Shown piece by piece: positions 19,129 to 29,596 of a stretch of 64,000 bases of DNA (the stretch's first letter is position 1; every line of letters starts with the position of its first letter). Made by a program: the position numbers and the translations under genes. The DNA comes from Sedimentisphaerales bacterium (GTDB lineage Bacteria; Planctomycetota; Phycisphaerae; Sedimentisphaerales; Anaerobacaceae): positions 1 through 64,000 of the forward strand of contig JAFGEF010000017.1 in assembly GCA_016931715.1 (NCBI GenBank), given 5' to 3'. The notes beneath the pieces are model-generated. The model was given only the letters and a program-made list of their open reading frames with translations. It was not told the origin of the DNA and did not search any database.

Positions 19129-20403
19129 ATGAATAAATGTATTATCGGATTGCAATGGGGTGACGAAGGCAAAGGCAAGATTGTCGATATTCTTGCCGAA
19201 AAGAGTGATATAGTAGTACGATACGGGGGCGGCGCAAACGCCGGACATACAGTTGTCGTAGGAAACGATAAATTCGCACTGCACCTGCTGCCCAGCGGCT
19301 CTATCAGGCCTGATGTCAAATGCCTGATTACAAACGGTGTCGTGCTTGACCCTGAAGTTATTCTGGGTGAAATAGACAAACTTGCAAAAGCAAATATTTC
19401 ACTTAAAAACCGGCTCTTAATCAGTGAAAATGCCCACGTAGTTCTGGATTATCACAAAAAAGAAGACCAGCTTCGCGAAGAAGCCTTAGGTAAAAATAAA
19501 ATCGGAACAACTATTCGCGGCATCGGGCCATGCTACTGTGACAAAGTAGGAAGGAGTTTTGCAATTCGCATGGCGGATTTCCTTGACCTTGAAAGCCTCA
19601 AAAGCAAGCTGCAAGCTATTGTCGAATATAAAAATAAAGTTTTCAGCGCTATTTACAATGCAGCGCCCATGAGCAGTGACGAAATTTTCGATAAATGCAA
19701 ACTTTACGCAAAAAAGCTGAAACCTTTCATCACCGATACAACCGAATTTCTGCATAAATCCTTAACAGAAGGAAAATCCATTCTTTTCGAAGGCGCTCAG
19801 GGCTCTCTTCTGGATTTGGATCACGGCACGTTCCCGTTTGTGACAAGCTCCAACTCAAGCTCATTAGGCATGTCAGCCGGATGCGGCGTTCCGGCAAAAT
19901 ATGTGGATGAATTCATTGGAGTAATTAAAGCATACACAACAAGAGTAGGAGCAGGTCCATTTCCATCGGAGCAGGACAACGACACAGGCCAGTATATACG
20001 TGACAGAGGTCACGAATACGGCACAACCACGGGGCGTCCCCGCAGGTGCGGCTGGTTCGATGCAGTCGCGGTTGCGTATTCGATAACAATAGGCGGAATC
20101 GACTCTGTTGCACTGCTGCATCTTGATACACTTTCGGGATTGAAAGAATTAAATATTTGCAGGGCGTATAACATCGAAGGTAAAGAGACAACCTTTTTCC
20201 CGTCCAATATTAATAAACTTGCCAAAGCCGCGCCGGTTTATGAAACTATGCAGGGCTGGGACGAAGAAATTACCGAAGCTGAAACTTTCGATGATTTACC
20301 GGCTAATGCGAAGGATTATGTTTGCAAAATCGAAGAAATAATCGGCAAACCGATAACCATGATTGGAGTCGGCCCCAAACGCAGTCAGACAATATTCAGA
20401 TAG
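19129..20403 (+). CDS. purA: Adenylosuccinate synthetase
   Basis: 'GLQWGDEGKGKIVDILAEK', 'GGANAGHTVVV', 'GTTIRGIGPCYCDKVGR', 'FEGAQGSLLDLDHGTFPFVTSSN'. Confidence 0.97.
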   Translation: MNKCIIGLQWGDEGKGKIVDILAEKSDIVVRYGGGANAGHTVVVGNDKFALHLLPSGSIRPDVKCLITNGVVLDPEVILGEIDKLAKANISLKNRLLISENAHVVLDYHKKEDQLREEALGKNKIGTTIRGIGPCYCDKVGRSFAIRMADFLDLESLKSKLQAIVEYKNKVFSAIYNAAPMSSDEIFDKCKLYAKKLKPFITDTTEFLHKSLTEGKSILFEGAQGSLLDLDHGTFPFVTSSNSSSLGMSAGCGVPAKYVDEFIGVIKAYTTRVGAGPFPSEQDNDTGQYIRDRGHEYGTTTGRPRRCGWFDAVAVAYSITIGGIDSVALLHLDTLSGLKELNICRAYNIEGKETTFFPSNINKLAKAAPVYETMQGWDEEITEAETFDDLPANAKDYVCKIEEIIGKPITMIGVGPKRSQTIFR

Positions 20404-20413
20404 AAGATATTTT

Positions 20414-21187
20414 ATGAACAAAGAACTCGAAGAAAAACTGAAAAAAACCGCAGAGCGTCTCGGTCTTACTCTCGACCAGATGCCTCGTCATATTGCCATT
20501 ATAATGGACGGTAACGGGCGATGGGCACAAAGCCGGGGCCTGCCGCGAGTAGAGGGACATAACAAAGGCGGCCAGGTAGTCGAAACGATAGCTTTGGATT
20601 GTGTCGCTTTAGGAATTGAAGTTCTCACTTTATATTCTTTCAGCATAGAAAACTGGAAAAGACCGAAGGAAGAAATAGACGGGCTTATGCATCTTTATAT
20701 TCAATACCTTGTCGGGATTCGCAATATACTGATGAAAAATAACGTGAAGCTGATTCACCTCGGCAGGATGGCTACTTTGCCCGGCTCAGTGCGAAAAGAG
20801 CTTTTGGAAACCATGAGATTGACTGAATCCAATACCGGAATGATTCTTGCGCTTGCGCTCAACTATGCCGGCAGAGCGGAAATCGTGGATGCGACAAAAA
20901 AAATCGCGGAGGAATATAAACAGGGCAAAATTCAACTTGATGACATTAATGAACAGACAATAAGTAATAATCTATATACTGCCGGGCTGAACGATCCGGA
21001 CCTGCTGATTCGCACCGCAAACGAGCTTAGGGTCAGCAATTTCCTATTGTGGCAAATATCATACAGTGAATTCTATGTGACAGAAACTTATTGGCCGGAC
21101 TTTGTGAAAGAAGACCTTGAAAAAGCGATTGCAGCCTATGCAAACAGGGACAGACGCTTTGGAAACATCGGAACAATTCATAAATAA
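20414..21187 (+). CDS. uppS: Isoprenyl (undecaprenyl) diphosphate synthase
   Basis: 'MPRHIAIIMDGNGRWAQSRGLPRVEGHNKGG', 'LTLYSFSIENWKRP', 'DPDLLIRTANELRVSNFLLWQISYSEFYVTETYWPDF'. Confidence 0.96.
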   Translation: MNKELEEKLKKTAERLGLTLDQMPRHIAIIMDGNGRWAQSRGLPRVEGHNKGGQVVETIALDCVALGIEVLTLYSFSIENWKRPKEEIDGLMHLYIQYLVGIRNILMKNNVKLIHLGRMATLPGSVRKELLETMRLTESNTGMILALALNYAGRAEIVDATKKIAEEYKQGKIQLDDINEQTISNNLYTAGLNDPDLLIRTANELRVSNFLLWQISYSEFYVTETYWPDFVKEDLEKAIAAYANRDRRFGNIGTIHK

Positions 21188-21230
21188 CTGCCCAATTTCA
21201 CAAACTCTTAATTGAAAAAAGCGAAAAAAT

Positions 21231-22088
21231 ATGGTCAGAAACAGATTGCTTTTCGGAATATTGATGTCAGTGCTCTTTACAGGCATAGTCATTATAGACG
21301 GCTGGATGGATGGCTCCATTACCAAATCAGTCGATGACGACTCACAAGTAAAAGGAACTATTTTCTGTATCCTCATCTGCCTTTTAGCAATTCCTGCGAA
21401 CCTTGAATTAGCACAGCTTGCTTCAGCCAAAAACCTTAAAATATTTGTTCCTGTTTCCATTATTACGTCAATTTTACTTGCAGAATTGCCGTATCTGGCA
21501 CAATTCAAAAATTTCGATCAGACGCACTTTTTTCTTTTTGTGATGGTATTTTCTTTCTTAATAATATTCTTATTCCAATACCTTAACTTCAGCATATCTT
21601 CGGTTATTGCCAATTGCGGCGCAAACTGTTTCGTTATTTTATATCTTGGCTTATTAAGCTATTTCGCCTCAGCTATTCGCATTGATTTCGGCCTTTGGCC
21701 TCTGCTGATGTATATTTTTGTCGTAAAAGCCACTGATATTGGCGCTTATACCGCAGGAAGCCTCTACGGGAAACACAAATTTTCGCCTGCAATCAGTCCC
21801 GGCAAAACATGGGAGGGCATGGCCGGCGGAGCCGCATGCGCATTTTTAGTTGCTATTGGCTTTGCCGCTGGTTTTGGTATAATGGGCTGGATGACGGCTA
21901 TAGTTTTTGGTGTATGTCTTGCCTTTATTGGTCAGTTAGGTGATTTAATGGAATCCATGATGAAACGTGACGCCCGGCAGAAAGACTCGGCAAATAAAAT
22001 ACCGGGATTCGGCGGCGTACTTGATGTAATTGATTCGCCTTTGGCGACGGCGCCGTTCGCATATTTATTGTTTATGTGGGCTTCCTGA
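21231..22088 (+). CDS. cdsA: Phosphatidate cytidylyltransferase
   Basis: 'FAISPGKTWEGMAGG'-type motif and 'GDLMESMMKRDARQKDSANKIPGFGGVLDVIDS'. Confidence 0.95.
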   Translation: MVRNRLLFGILMSVLFTGIVIIDGWMDGSITKSVDDDSQVKGTIFCILICLLAIPANLELAQLASAKNLKIFVPVSIITSILLAELPYLAQFKNFDQTHFFLFVMVFSFLIIFLFQYLNFSISSVIANCGANCFVILYLGLLSYFASAIRIDFGLWPLLMYIFVVKATDIGAYTAGSLYGKHKFSPAISPGKTWEGMAGGAACAFLVAIGFAAGFGIMGWMTAIVFGVCLAFIGQLGDLMESMMKRDARQKDSANKIPGFGGVLDVIDSPLATAPFAYLLFMWAS

Positions 22089-22100
22089 GAAGAGGAAAAT

Positions 22101-23048
22101 TTGGAAACAACTATACAATTAGAACCAGCGCAAAAACAACTCGAATTATTCGGTCCCGGGGACAGCTTTCTGCGTTTAATACGCCAGTCTCTTGATGTGA
22201 AAATTTCTGCACGTCAGAACATATTGACTCTTTCAGGCAAAGAAAAAAACGTGAACAAAGCTGTCGAAGTATTTAACAAAATGCAGCAGCAGCTCTTCAA
22301 ATATCACTCGCTTAAATCCGAAGATATATCGATTTTTATCATGCAGGAGAATTCATATCCGGGCAATGACGATGACGATGTTATTTCTGTCTATTCACAC
22401 AGAAAAGCCATCAAGCCTACCACGAAGGGGCAGATAAAATATGTCCAGACAATGCTGAAAAACGACCTTACATTCTGTATCGGTCCTGCCGGAACAGGCA
22501 AAACATACATGGCGGTCGCTATCGCTGTTTCCATGCTGAAAAAAAGGCAAATAAGAAGAATTATTCTCGCCCGTCCGGCTGTCGAAGCCGGTGAAAAACT
22601 CGGTTTTCTGCCCGGCGACCTGCAGGCAAAAGTAAATCCCTATCTGCGCCCTTTATTCGACGCTCTCGAAGATATGCTCGAATTTACTCAAATGCGAAAG
22701 CTGATGGATCTGGATATTATTGAAATTATACCTCTTGCCTTTATGCGAGGCAGAACCTTAAACGAATCTGTTATTATCTGCGACGAGGCGCAAAATACTT
22801 CAGCCATGCAAATGCTGATGGTTCTCACCAGGCTGGGGCAAGGCTCAAAAATGATAATCACCGGCGACATAACACAAATTGACCTGCCCGCCGGACAAAA
22901 AAGCGGTATGATTGAAGCGATTGAAACACTCCGCAGAATTAAAGGTATAGGCTATGTAGAATTGAACCAGACAGATATTGTTCGTCATCGACTGGTTCAA
23001 AATATCGTTCAGGCTTATAAGAAACGTAATCCGAAAAAACAGTTGTGA
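22101..23048 (+). CDS. phoH: PhoH-family ATPase
   Basis: 'CIGPAGTGKTYMAVAIAV', 'LARPAVEAGEKLGFLPGDLQAKVNPYLRPLFDAL', 'VIICDEAQNTSAMQMLMVLTR'; TTG start. Confidence 0.95.
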   Translation: METTIQLEPAQKQLELFGPGDSFLRLIRQSLDVKISARQNILTLSGKEKNVNKAVEVFNKMQQQLFKYHSLKSEDISIFIMQENSYPGNDDDDVISVYSHRKAIKPTTKGQIKYVQTMLKNDLTFCIGPAGTGKTYMAVAIAVSMLKKRQIRRIILARPAVEAGEKLGFLPGDLQAKVNPYLRPLFDALEDMLEFTQMRKLMDLDIIEIIPLAFMRGRTLNESVIICDEAQNTSAMQMLMVLTRLGQGSKMIITGDITQIDLPAGQKSGMIEAIETLRRIKGIGYVELNQTDIVRHRLVQNIVQAYKKRNPKKQL

Positions 23049-23068
23049 GCAATCGCGGGAAATATTAG

Positions 23069-24631
23069 ATGCCTTTACTGAAAAAAATAAATCCCAGACG
23101 AAGCAGACTTCGCAAGAGTATGTTCACCGAGCGTTTTTCGCAGGCAGACAGCATTGTTAATACAGACAGTATAATTTCATTTTCCCTGCTGTTCCTGTTT
23201 ATATTCCTCATGGTTGGCATTCTTGCCTACCATCAAACCACATACTACAAAGTGCTTCCTGTTATAATTACTGTAACTTTGATTTCCATCGCCGGAGCCT
23301 TATATATTTATCACTATCAAAAACGGATGCTGAGAAGCCATATGAGAGTGGTCATTTTAATAATTCTGTTTCTGCTCCTTTTGATATCTAATAAACTCAT
23401 CGCATCCGAACTTATCTCATTAAAGACCAAATATACCCCAATGCCCTGGGCGACCGGTACCGCGGTTATTGTTGCTATAGTACTGACAATTGCATACGAC
23501 CAGCGTTTCGCTATCGGTATGAGCATATTTTATTGCATATTCGCCTGTCTTGCGGCGGAACCCGTAGAGACCGGCAGCCAATATCAATTATTAAATATCG
23601 ACCTTTTTTTAATAATGATGACCGGCGCTTTTACATGCTCGTTATCTTTGAAAGAGATACGAACAAGAATCAAACTGCTCCAGGTCAGCGCTTTGGCGGC
23701 GGTTCTCGTATTTATCATGGCGCTTTCTCTCGAACTTTTCAATAGTGACATTGCTGTTACTGCCGCTCTTGTCAATGCGGGCCTGCATGCAGGTGTTACT
23801 ATGGCGGTAGGATTAGTCATACAAAGCCTGCTTCCTCTTATCGAAAAAACTTTCCACATAGTAACAAGCATGACCCTGCTGGATTACAGCGATGCCAATC
23901 AGCCGCTGCTGAAAAAACTTGCTATGGAAGCGCCGGGAACATTCAGCCACAGCCTGCTGATAGGTTCTGTTGCGGAAGCCGCGGCTGAATCAATCGGACG
24001 AAACGGTCTTTTATGCAGGGTCGGCGCCTACTATCATGACATCGGCAAATTAAATAAAGCTGATTATTTTATCGAAAATGAAATCGGTTCGGGAAGCCGC
24101 CATAAAGAACTCGCACCGACAATGAGCCTTTTAATCATTATTGGACATGTTAAAGACGGAATTGAAATGGCCAGGGAGTACGGCCTGCCAAAAGTGCTGA
24201 GACAATTTATTGAAACACATCACGGAACCACATTAGTCGAGCATTTTTATAACGAAGCAAAAAAACTCAACAAAAAAAAATCAAAAGGCAAAAGTATCGA
24301 TGAGCCTTTTGAGAGCGAGTTCAGGTATCCCGGGCCAAAGCCGCGAACAAAAGAAGCTGCAATTATTATGCTGGCCGACACAGTGGAAGGCGCAGTCAGA
24401 AGTTTACAGGAAATCACTCCTACAAAAATCGATACCGTTGTACATAATATGGCCATGAGACGTCTCCAGGACGGGCAATTCGACGAATGTGACATGTCAC
24501 TTCGGGAGTTAAGCCAAATCGAAACGAGTATATCGAAAACGCTTGCCGCACATTACCACAGCAGAATTGCGTATCCGAAGGCGCCGGACGAACCATTTGA
24601 AACACTGCCGATTTCTCATAAGAACACATAA
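23069..24631 (+). CDS. 7TM-HD family phosphohydrolase (PgpH-like; no large extracytoplasmic domain evident)
   Basis: Seven hydrophobic segments then 'APGTFSHSLLIGSVAEAAA..AYYHDIGKLNKADYFIENE'. Confidence 0.9.
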   Translation: MPLLKKINPRRSRLRKSMFTERFSQADSIVNTDSIISFSLLFLFIFLMVGILAYHQTTYYKVLPVIITVTLISIAGALYIYHYQKRMLRSHMRVVILIILFLLLLISNKLIASELISLKTKYTPMPWATGTAVIVAIVLTIAYDQRFAIGMSIFYCIFACLAAEPVETGSQYQLLNIDLFLIMMTGAFTCSLSLKEIRTRIKLLQVSALAAVLVFIMALSLELFNSDIAVTAALVNAGLHAGVTMAVGLVIQSLLPLIEKTFHIVTSMTLLDYSDANQPLLKKLAMEAPGTFSHSLLIGSVAEAAAESIGRNGLLCRVGAYYHDIGKLNKADYFIENEIGSGSRHKELAPTMSLLIIIGHVKDGIEMAREYGLPKVLRQFIETHHGTTLVEHFYNEAKKLNKKKSKGKSIDEPFESEFRYPGPKPRTKEAAIIMLADTVEGAVRSLQEITPTKIDTVVHNMAMRRLQDGQFDECDMSLRELSQIETSISKTLAAHYHSRIAYPKAPDEPFETLPISHKNT

Positions 24632-24647
24632 AAGATTCTCTATAATT

Positions 24648-25181
24648 ATGGCTCCTGCTAAATTAGATCGGAATATCAAGATTCGGATTACAAAGCACTT
24701 CAGGGATATCGATTTCTCGCTGTCGAAGTTAAGGAAATTAATCCGAACAATCTGTCGGCGTTTCGAAAAAAATAAACCTGCTCATCCGGATAAATCCTCT
24801 AATAAATACGAAATCAGCGTTGTCGTTGTTGATAACGCGGAATTTAAGAAAATAAATCACCAGTTCCTGAGACGAAAATCGCTTTCTGATTGTCTTAGTT
24901 TCGATTTATCTGACGACAACGAATCCGGTTCACCTAAAAATTTCGAGCTGATTATTAATGGCCAAATGGCTGTCAGGCAGGCAAATTTACGCGGACATTC
25001 GGCAGAAGCAGAGCTTGCTCTTTATATAACTCACGGCCTGCTGCACAACTTCAATTTCGACGACTTAGAGCCGGTAAAAGCAGAAATTATGCACGCTAAA
25101 GAAGATGAAATTTTGCAGGAACTTGGTTACGGTTTTGTTTATAATACAAGTATAGAACCAGAAAATAATCGAAACAGATAA
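24648..25181 (+). CDS. ybeY: YbeY-like endoribonuclease (degenerate metal motif)
   Basis: 'LSDCLSFDLSDD', 'ITHGLLHNFNFDDLEPVKAEIMHAKEDEILQELGY'; position between HD-7TM and CorC-like genes. Confidence 0.82.
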   Translation: MAPAKLDRNIKIRITKHFRDIDFSLSKLRKLIRTICRRFEKNKPAHPDKSSNKYEISVVVVDNAEFKKINHQFLRRKSLSDCLSFDLSDDNESGSPKNFELIINGQMAVRQANLRGHSAEAELALYITHGLLHNFNFDDLEPVKAEIMHAKEDEILQELGYGFVYNTSIEPENNRNR

Positions 25182-25199
25182 ATACAGGAAACATAAATC

Positions 25200-26486
25200 G
25201 TGATAAATATGGGTTGGGCAATATTGCTGATTTGTTTTTGTGCCGCAGGGACATTATTTTTTTCGATAAATGCGGTTGCACTGAGAACTTTTTCTCATGT
25301 CAAATTGCAGGAAGCATTCAAAGAAATAAATAAAAAAGATAATTCCGAGGCGCTTGCTGTGTACATTTCCAAAAAAGCAGAACAGTTCATTCTTGCATGC
25401 TGGCTGTATCGTCTTGTTTTCAACATGTTCATTGTTGTGCTTCTGGTCGATATCTTTTTTGTGCTGAACTTATCTCATTACGCGTGGAGTTATCTTTTTG
25501 CGTCTATTATCGCAATTTCTATATTTTCAGCCTTCAGTCTTGCGATTCCGCAGGCATGGGCAAAATATTCCGGAGAGAAATTTCTAAGCAGGACATATAA
25601 GGTACTTATTATCGCAGCTTTTATATCCGCACCGGCGCTGTATATATTCAGATTATATGACAGGTTCGTGCGAAGACTTGCAGGCGTCGCCGAATCCACA
25701 CCCCAGGAGCAGCACGAAGAAAAACAGGAAGAATTCATAACCGAACTCGAGCAGCACAAAACCGAGGGAGCGCTCGACGAAGAAGAGCAGGAAATGATTG
25801 AGAATGTGCTGGAATTGAGCAGCAGTACGGCGATTGAAATCATGACGCCTCGCACTGACATAATAGCAATCGAGGTTAATTCGGATTTGCAGAAGGTTAT
25901 CGATACTATTACAGAAGCCGGTCATACACGTGTGCCCGTCTATGAAAACAATATAGATAATATTGTCGGTTTTATTTATGCGAAAGATTTACTTTCGGAA
26001 ATCGGTAAAAATCCGGCGGATTTCAAACTGCGCGACAAAATGAGAAATCCCTACTTTGTACCGGAAACAAAACCCCTGCGAGTTTTACTGCACGAGTTTC
26101 AGAACCAGAAATTGCATATAGCAGTCGTGCTCGATGAATATGGCGGTACCGCAGGAGTTGTAACTTTAGAGGATATTCTCGAAGAGCTTGTCGGGGAAAT
26201 AGCGGATGAATACGAGGACTCACCGAACAGACCAGCAAAAAAAATCGATGAAAATACAATCGAAGCTGATGCAAGAACTTCAGTTGACGATCTGAACGAC
26301 GAGTTTCAGCTCGACCTTCCCGAAGATGAAGATTACGAAACAATAGGCGGATTTATTTTTTCTCAGCTTGGTTATATTCCCAAAACAGGTGAAACCTTCG
26401 ATTATCAAAATATTAAATTCGAGATTACGTCTGCTGAAGCAAGGAAAATAAAACGAATTAAAATCAGCAAAATTTCTCAATCATAA
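25200..26486 (+). CDS. CNNM/CBS-domain transporter-associated protein (CorC/TlyC-like)
   Basis: 'EIMTPRTDIIAIEVNSD', 'AVVLDEYGGTAGVVTLEDILEELVGEIADEYED'; GTG start. Confidence 0.93.
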   Translation: MINMGWAILLICFCAAGTLFFSINAVALRTFSHVKLQEAFKEINKKDNSEALAVYISKKAEQFILACWLYRLVFNMFIVVLLVDIFFVLNLSHYAWSYLFASIIAISIFSAFSLAIPQAWAKYSGEKFLSRTYKVLIIAAFISAPALYIFRLYDRFVRRLAGVAESTPQEQHEEKQEEFITELEQHKTEGALDEEEQEMIENVLELSSSTAIEIMTPRTDIIAIEVNSDLQKVIDTITEAGHTRVPVYENNIDNIVGFIYAKDLLSEIGKNPADFKLRDKMRNPYFVPETKPLRVLLHEFQNQKLHIAVVLDEYGGTAGVVTLEDILEELVGEIADEYEDSPNRPAKKIDENTIEADARTSVDDLNDEFQLDLPEDEDYETIGGFIFSQLGYIPKTGETFDYQNIKFEITSAEARKIKRIKISKISQS

Positions 26487-26496
26487 TTCACATAAT

Positions 26497-27243
26497 ATGC
26501 TGACCAAAGATTTAGCAATTTGCTTACGTGCCGTTGATTACTCTGAAACATCGCAGATAGCCGTATTTTTTACCAGGGAGCACGGCAAAATCAGCGTTAT
26601 CGCCAAAGGCTCGAAAAGACCTAAATCAGCGTTTGGCGGCCCGATTGAAATTTTCTCTTTCGGAACAATCATGTTTACCGACTCTGATAGAGATAAACTT
26701 GCCGTTCTTGCTGAATTTGAATCCGATTGCAGCAGCATGACCGGCGCCGGATTATATGAGAACATTTTTGCATTAAACTGCTGTTTTTTTGCCGCTGAAC
26801 TGCTTGCCAAACTAACAGACGACTACGATTCTCACACAGAACTTTTCGACAGTTTCCTGGAATTTCTGAAAAATGTACACGGGCAAAATGCAAATCAAAT
26901 ATTATCGCTTTTAATTATATTCCAATTAACACTGCTCACAGAAGTCGGCTTGCAGCCTGTATTGAATTATTGTGTCAACTGCAAAACGAGCTTTGAGCCA
27001 CTGGGAACGAGTAATGAATATTACTTCAGCAGTTCCGCTAACGGCGTGGTTTGCAAAGACTGCGAAATGAGCTTTCCAGATAAAATCAGGCTGTCAAAAC
27101 AGGCTGCAGATTGCCTAACTGATTTGAAGCTACTTGCCCAGGCACATGAAAAACCGCTCAAAGAAATCGAAAAAATCCTGATTCGCCACTTCACCAGCAT
27201 ACTCGGCCACCAGCCCAAAATGGGAAAATATATATTGAAGTAA
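26497..27243 (+). CDS. recO: DNA repair protein RecO
   Basis: 'DLAICLRAVDYSETSQIAVFFTREHGKISVIAKGSKRPKSAF', Cys4 cluster 'CVNCK..CKDC'. Confidence 0.93.
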   Translation: MLTKDLAICLRAVDYSETSQIAVFFTREHGKISVIAKGSKRPKSAFGGPIEIFSFGTIMFTDSDRDKLAVLAEFESDCSSMTGAGLYENIFALNCCFFAAELLAKLTDDYDSHTELFDSFLEFLKNVHGQNANQILSLLIIFQLTLLTEVGLQPVLNYCVNCKTSFEPLGTSNEYYFSSSANGVVCKDCEMSFPDKIRLSKQAADCLTDLKLLAQAHEKPLKEIEKILIRHFTSILGHQPKMGKYILK

Positions 27244-27248
27244 AAATC

Positions 27249-28949
27249 TCAAGCCTTCATTTGAATTGAGTTTGAAGCAGAATAGTTATTTCTGATCCAT
27301 TTTAATGCATGCTGCAATGAGTTATATTCAACGCTTTCTCCATACTTGTTCTGCCAGCCGGCCTTTGCTACAAGGTCACGTACGGGACCTTTCATGGAAC
27401 AAAATGCAAACCTAATTCCCCTGCTGCCGTATGTCTTTATAATATCTTCAAGAGTGCTTATAGCAACAGCATCAATATCATTAACTCCGGAAAAATCAAC
27501 GAGAATCCATTTGATTTCAGAATTGCGTTCTATCCACAGCCGCAACTTGTCTTCGACGAATCTCATATTGGCAAAATATAATGAAGCATCGACACGAAAC
27601 ATCAGAATATCAGGATATGTTTGCGCTTCAGGATAACGCTCAATATTGCGAAATACATCTTCCCTTTGTATATATCCAAGCTGTACCATATACGGATGTG
27701 CACTTCGTCTGATAAACAGTCCTAATGAAAAAACAGCTCCAATAATAATTCCCCATTCTACTCCCCACAAAAGAGTTGAAAGAAAAGTCAACACCAAAGT
27801 CAAACCGTCGGCAGTCTTGATTTTAAACAAATAAATCGGCTCTTTTATATCGATAAGCACAACAACTGCAACAATAATAACAGCAGCCAAAACTGCATTA
27901 GGCAGATAATAAAACAGCGGCGTTAGAATAATCAATATGAGCACGACGACAGCTGCTGTGACAATCGAAGCCAGTCCAGTCCTGCCGCCAGCCTGATAAT
28001 TAACTGCAGTACGGGAAAATCCGCCAGTGACGATATAACCTGAGAATAAAGAACTTACAATATTAGCCAGGCCAAGACCACGGAGTTCTGAATCGGCATC
28101 GACTTTATATCTTTCCTTTGCCGCAATATATCTCGCTATTGAAATAGATTCCATATATCCAACAAAGACAATAGCTAAAGCTGCCGGAAACAGGCTGGAC
28201 AATTTGGCAATGTCAAAATCAGGCAGGGAAAAACCAGGCAATCCTCTGGGCAATTCCCCCACAGTTTTAACTCCAGCATCTGTTAACTTAAATAGATAAA
28301 CAATCACAGTCCCGGCAGCAACAAAAAACAAAGCGCCTGGTAACTTCGGATACTTTTGCCTCAAAATGAGTAAGCCTATAACCGAACAAACACCGATTGC
28401 CAAAGTTGCAGGATTCGTATGGCGCAGATTCTCTATTATTAATAATATCAAACGCAACGCCGAATTTTCATTCGATAGCTGGATTCCGAGAAAATGTTTC
28501 ATCTGACTGAGACAAATAATAATTGCGGCCGCTGATGTAAATCCGCTAAGAACTGCATGTGAAAAATAATTCGCCAGAAATCCAAACTTCAGCAATCCCG
28601 CAATCATTTGCAAGATACCAACCAGCATCGTAAGCATTAAGACTGTGGAAATATATTCCTGTGAACCTGCCTGAGCCTCTTTGGAACATACTTCATAAAT
28701 CAATAAGGATACAATAGCAACCGGCCCAACTGCCAAATGTCGGGATGAACCAAGCAAAATATAAGCAAGGATAGGAAGAGTGGACGCATATAATCCCATT
28801 ACCGGCGGCAAGCCCGCTATCATAGCATAAGCCATCGCCTGAGGTACGAGCATAACTGCTACAATTAATCCCGCTCCCAGATCACCTCGCAAATTCTCTT
28901 TGCGATAATCTCTAAGCGTACCTATTATTGGAAATATTTTCTCCCACAA
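27249..28949 (-). CDS. SulP family anion transporter with STAS domain
   Basis: 'GLIVAVMLVPQAMAYAMIAGLPPVMGLYAST', 'GYIVTGGFSRTAVN', C-terminal STAS 'WILVDFSGVNDIDAVAISTLEDI'. Confidence 0.94.
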   Translation of the reverse strand: MWEKIFPIIGTLRDYRKENLRGDLGAGLIVAVMLVPQAMAYAMIAGLPPVMGLYASTLPILAYILLGSSRHLAVGPVAIVSLLIYEVCSKEAQAGSQEYISTVLMLTMLVGILQMIAGLLKFGFLANYFSHAVLSGFTSAAAIIICLSQMKHFLGIQLSNENSALRLILLIIENLRHTNPATLAIGVCSVIGLLILRQKYPKLPGALFFVAAGTVIVYLFKLTDAGVKTVGELPRGLPGFSLPDFDIAKLSSLFPAALAIVFVGYMESISIARYIAAKERYKVDADSELRGLGLANIVSSLFSGYIVTGGFSRTAVNYQAGGRTGLASIVTAAVVVLILIILTPLFYYLPNAVLAAVIIVAVVVLIDIKEPIYLFKIKTADGLTLVLTFLSTLLWGVEWGIIIGAVFSLGLFIRRSAHPYMVQLGYIQREDVFRNIERYPEAQTYPDILMFRVDASLYFANMRFVEDKLRLWIERNSEIKWILVDFSGVNDIDAVAISTLEDIIKTYGSRGIRFAFCSMKGPVRDLVAKAGWQNKYGESVEYNSLQHALKWIRNNYSASNSIQMKA

Positions 28950-29021
28950 GGGCTGTTTCCCTACAAAATATCAGGTTGGAAGTATGATTTCATAACAGGA
29001 AATTATATACAATATCCACAA

Positions 29022-29579
29022 TCACCATCCCGCCTTATAAATCAGCAGCAAAAATACAATCAGCATTATCGATACTGGTATGACAACAATCCAACGATTT
29101 ACCTTAAAAAGTTCTGGCAGGGTCAATTCTCCGAAATTCATTTTGTTTAAGATGCTTTCCTGCAATTTCGGATACGCCAGCACAAATAACCAGGCGCCAA
29201 TCAGGATTCCAACAACTCCGCCAAGCAAGGCATCTATCGCTCCGGTTCCTGCAGCAGCAACAACTGTACCCGGACAGTAACCCAGAATGCCGAAACCTGT
29301 GCCAAATATCAAACCGCCGATAACAGAACTTCCGATGGAACCAGACTTCGGGTGTAATTTTGCCATACCGAGACTGCAAAGAAAATGGACGCCTAACATT
29401 CCGACAAGCACTGCGGAAAGCATAATTTTTAGAACAGTGAAATCCCTTAACAGGAGTTGACCAATAAGTATGTCATATTTTGTAACACCTCCTTTTTCAA
29501 GTAAAAATCCAAAAACAATGCCCATAATAAGACCGAGAACCAGTTGTATCTTTTTATTAACATGTAATGTACTGAGCAT
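29022..29579 (-). CDS. YeeE/YedE-family sulfur transport protein
   Basis: 'GTGFGILGYCPGTVVAAAGTGA'. Confidence 0.88.
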   Translation of the reverse strand: MLSTLHVNKKIQLVLGLIMGIVFGFLLEKGGVTKYDILIGQLLLRDFTVLKIMLSAVLVGMLGVHFLCSLGMAKLHPKSGSIGSSVIGGLIFGTGFGILGYCPGTVVAAAGTGAIDALLGGVVGILIGAWLFVLAYPKLQESILNKMNFGELTLPELFKVNRWIVVIPVSIMLIVFLLLIYKAGW

Positions 29580-29596
29580 TTTTTATCCTCTCGCAT

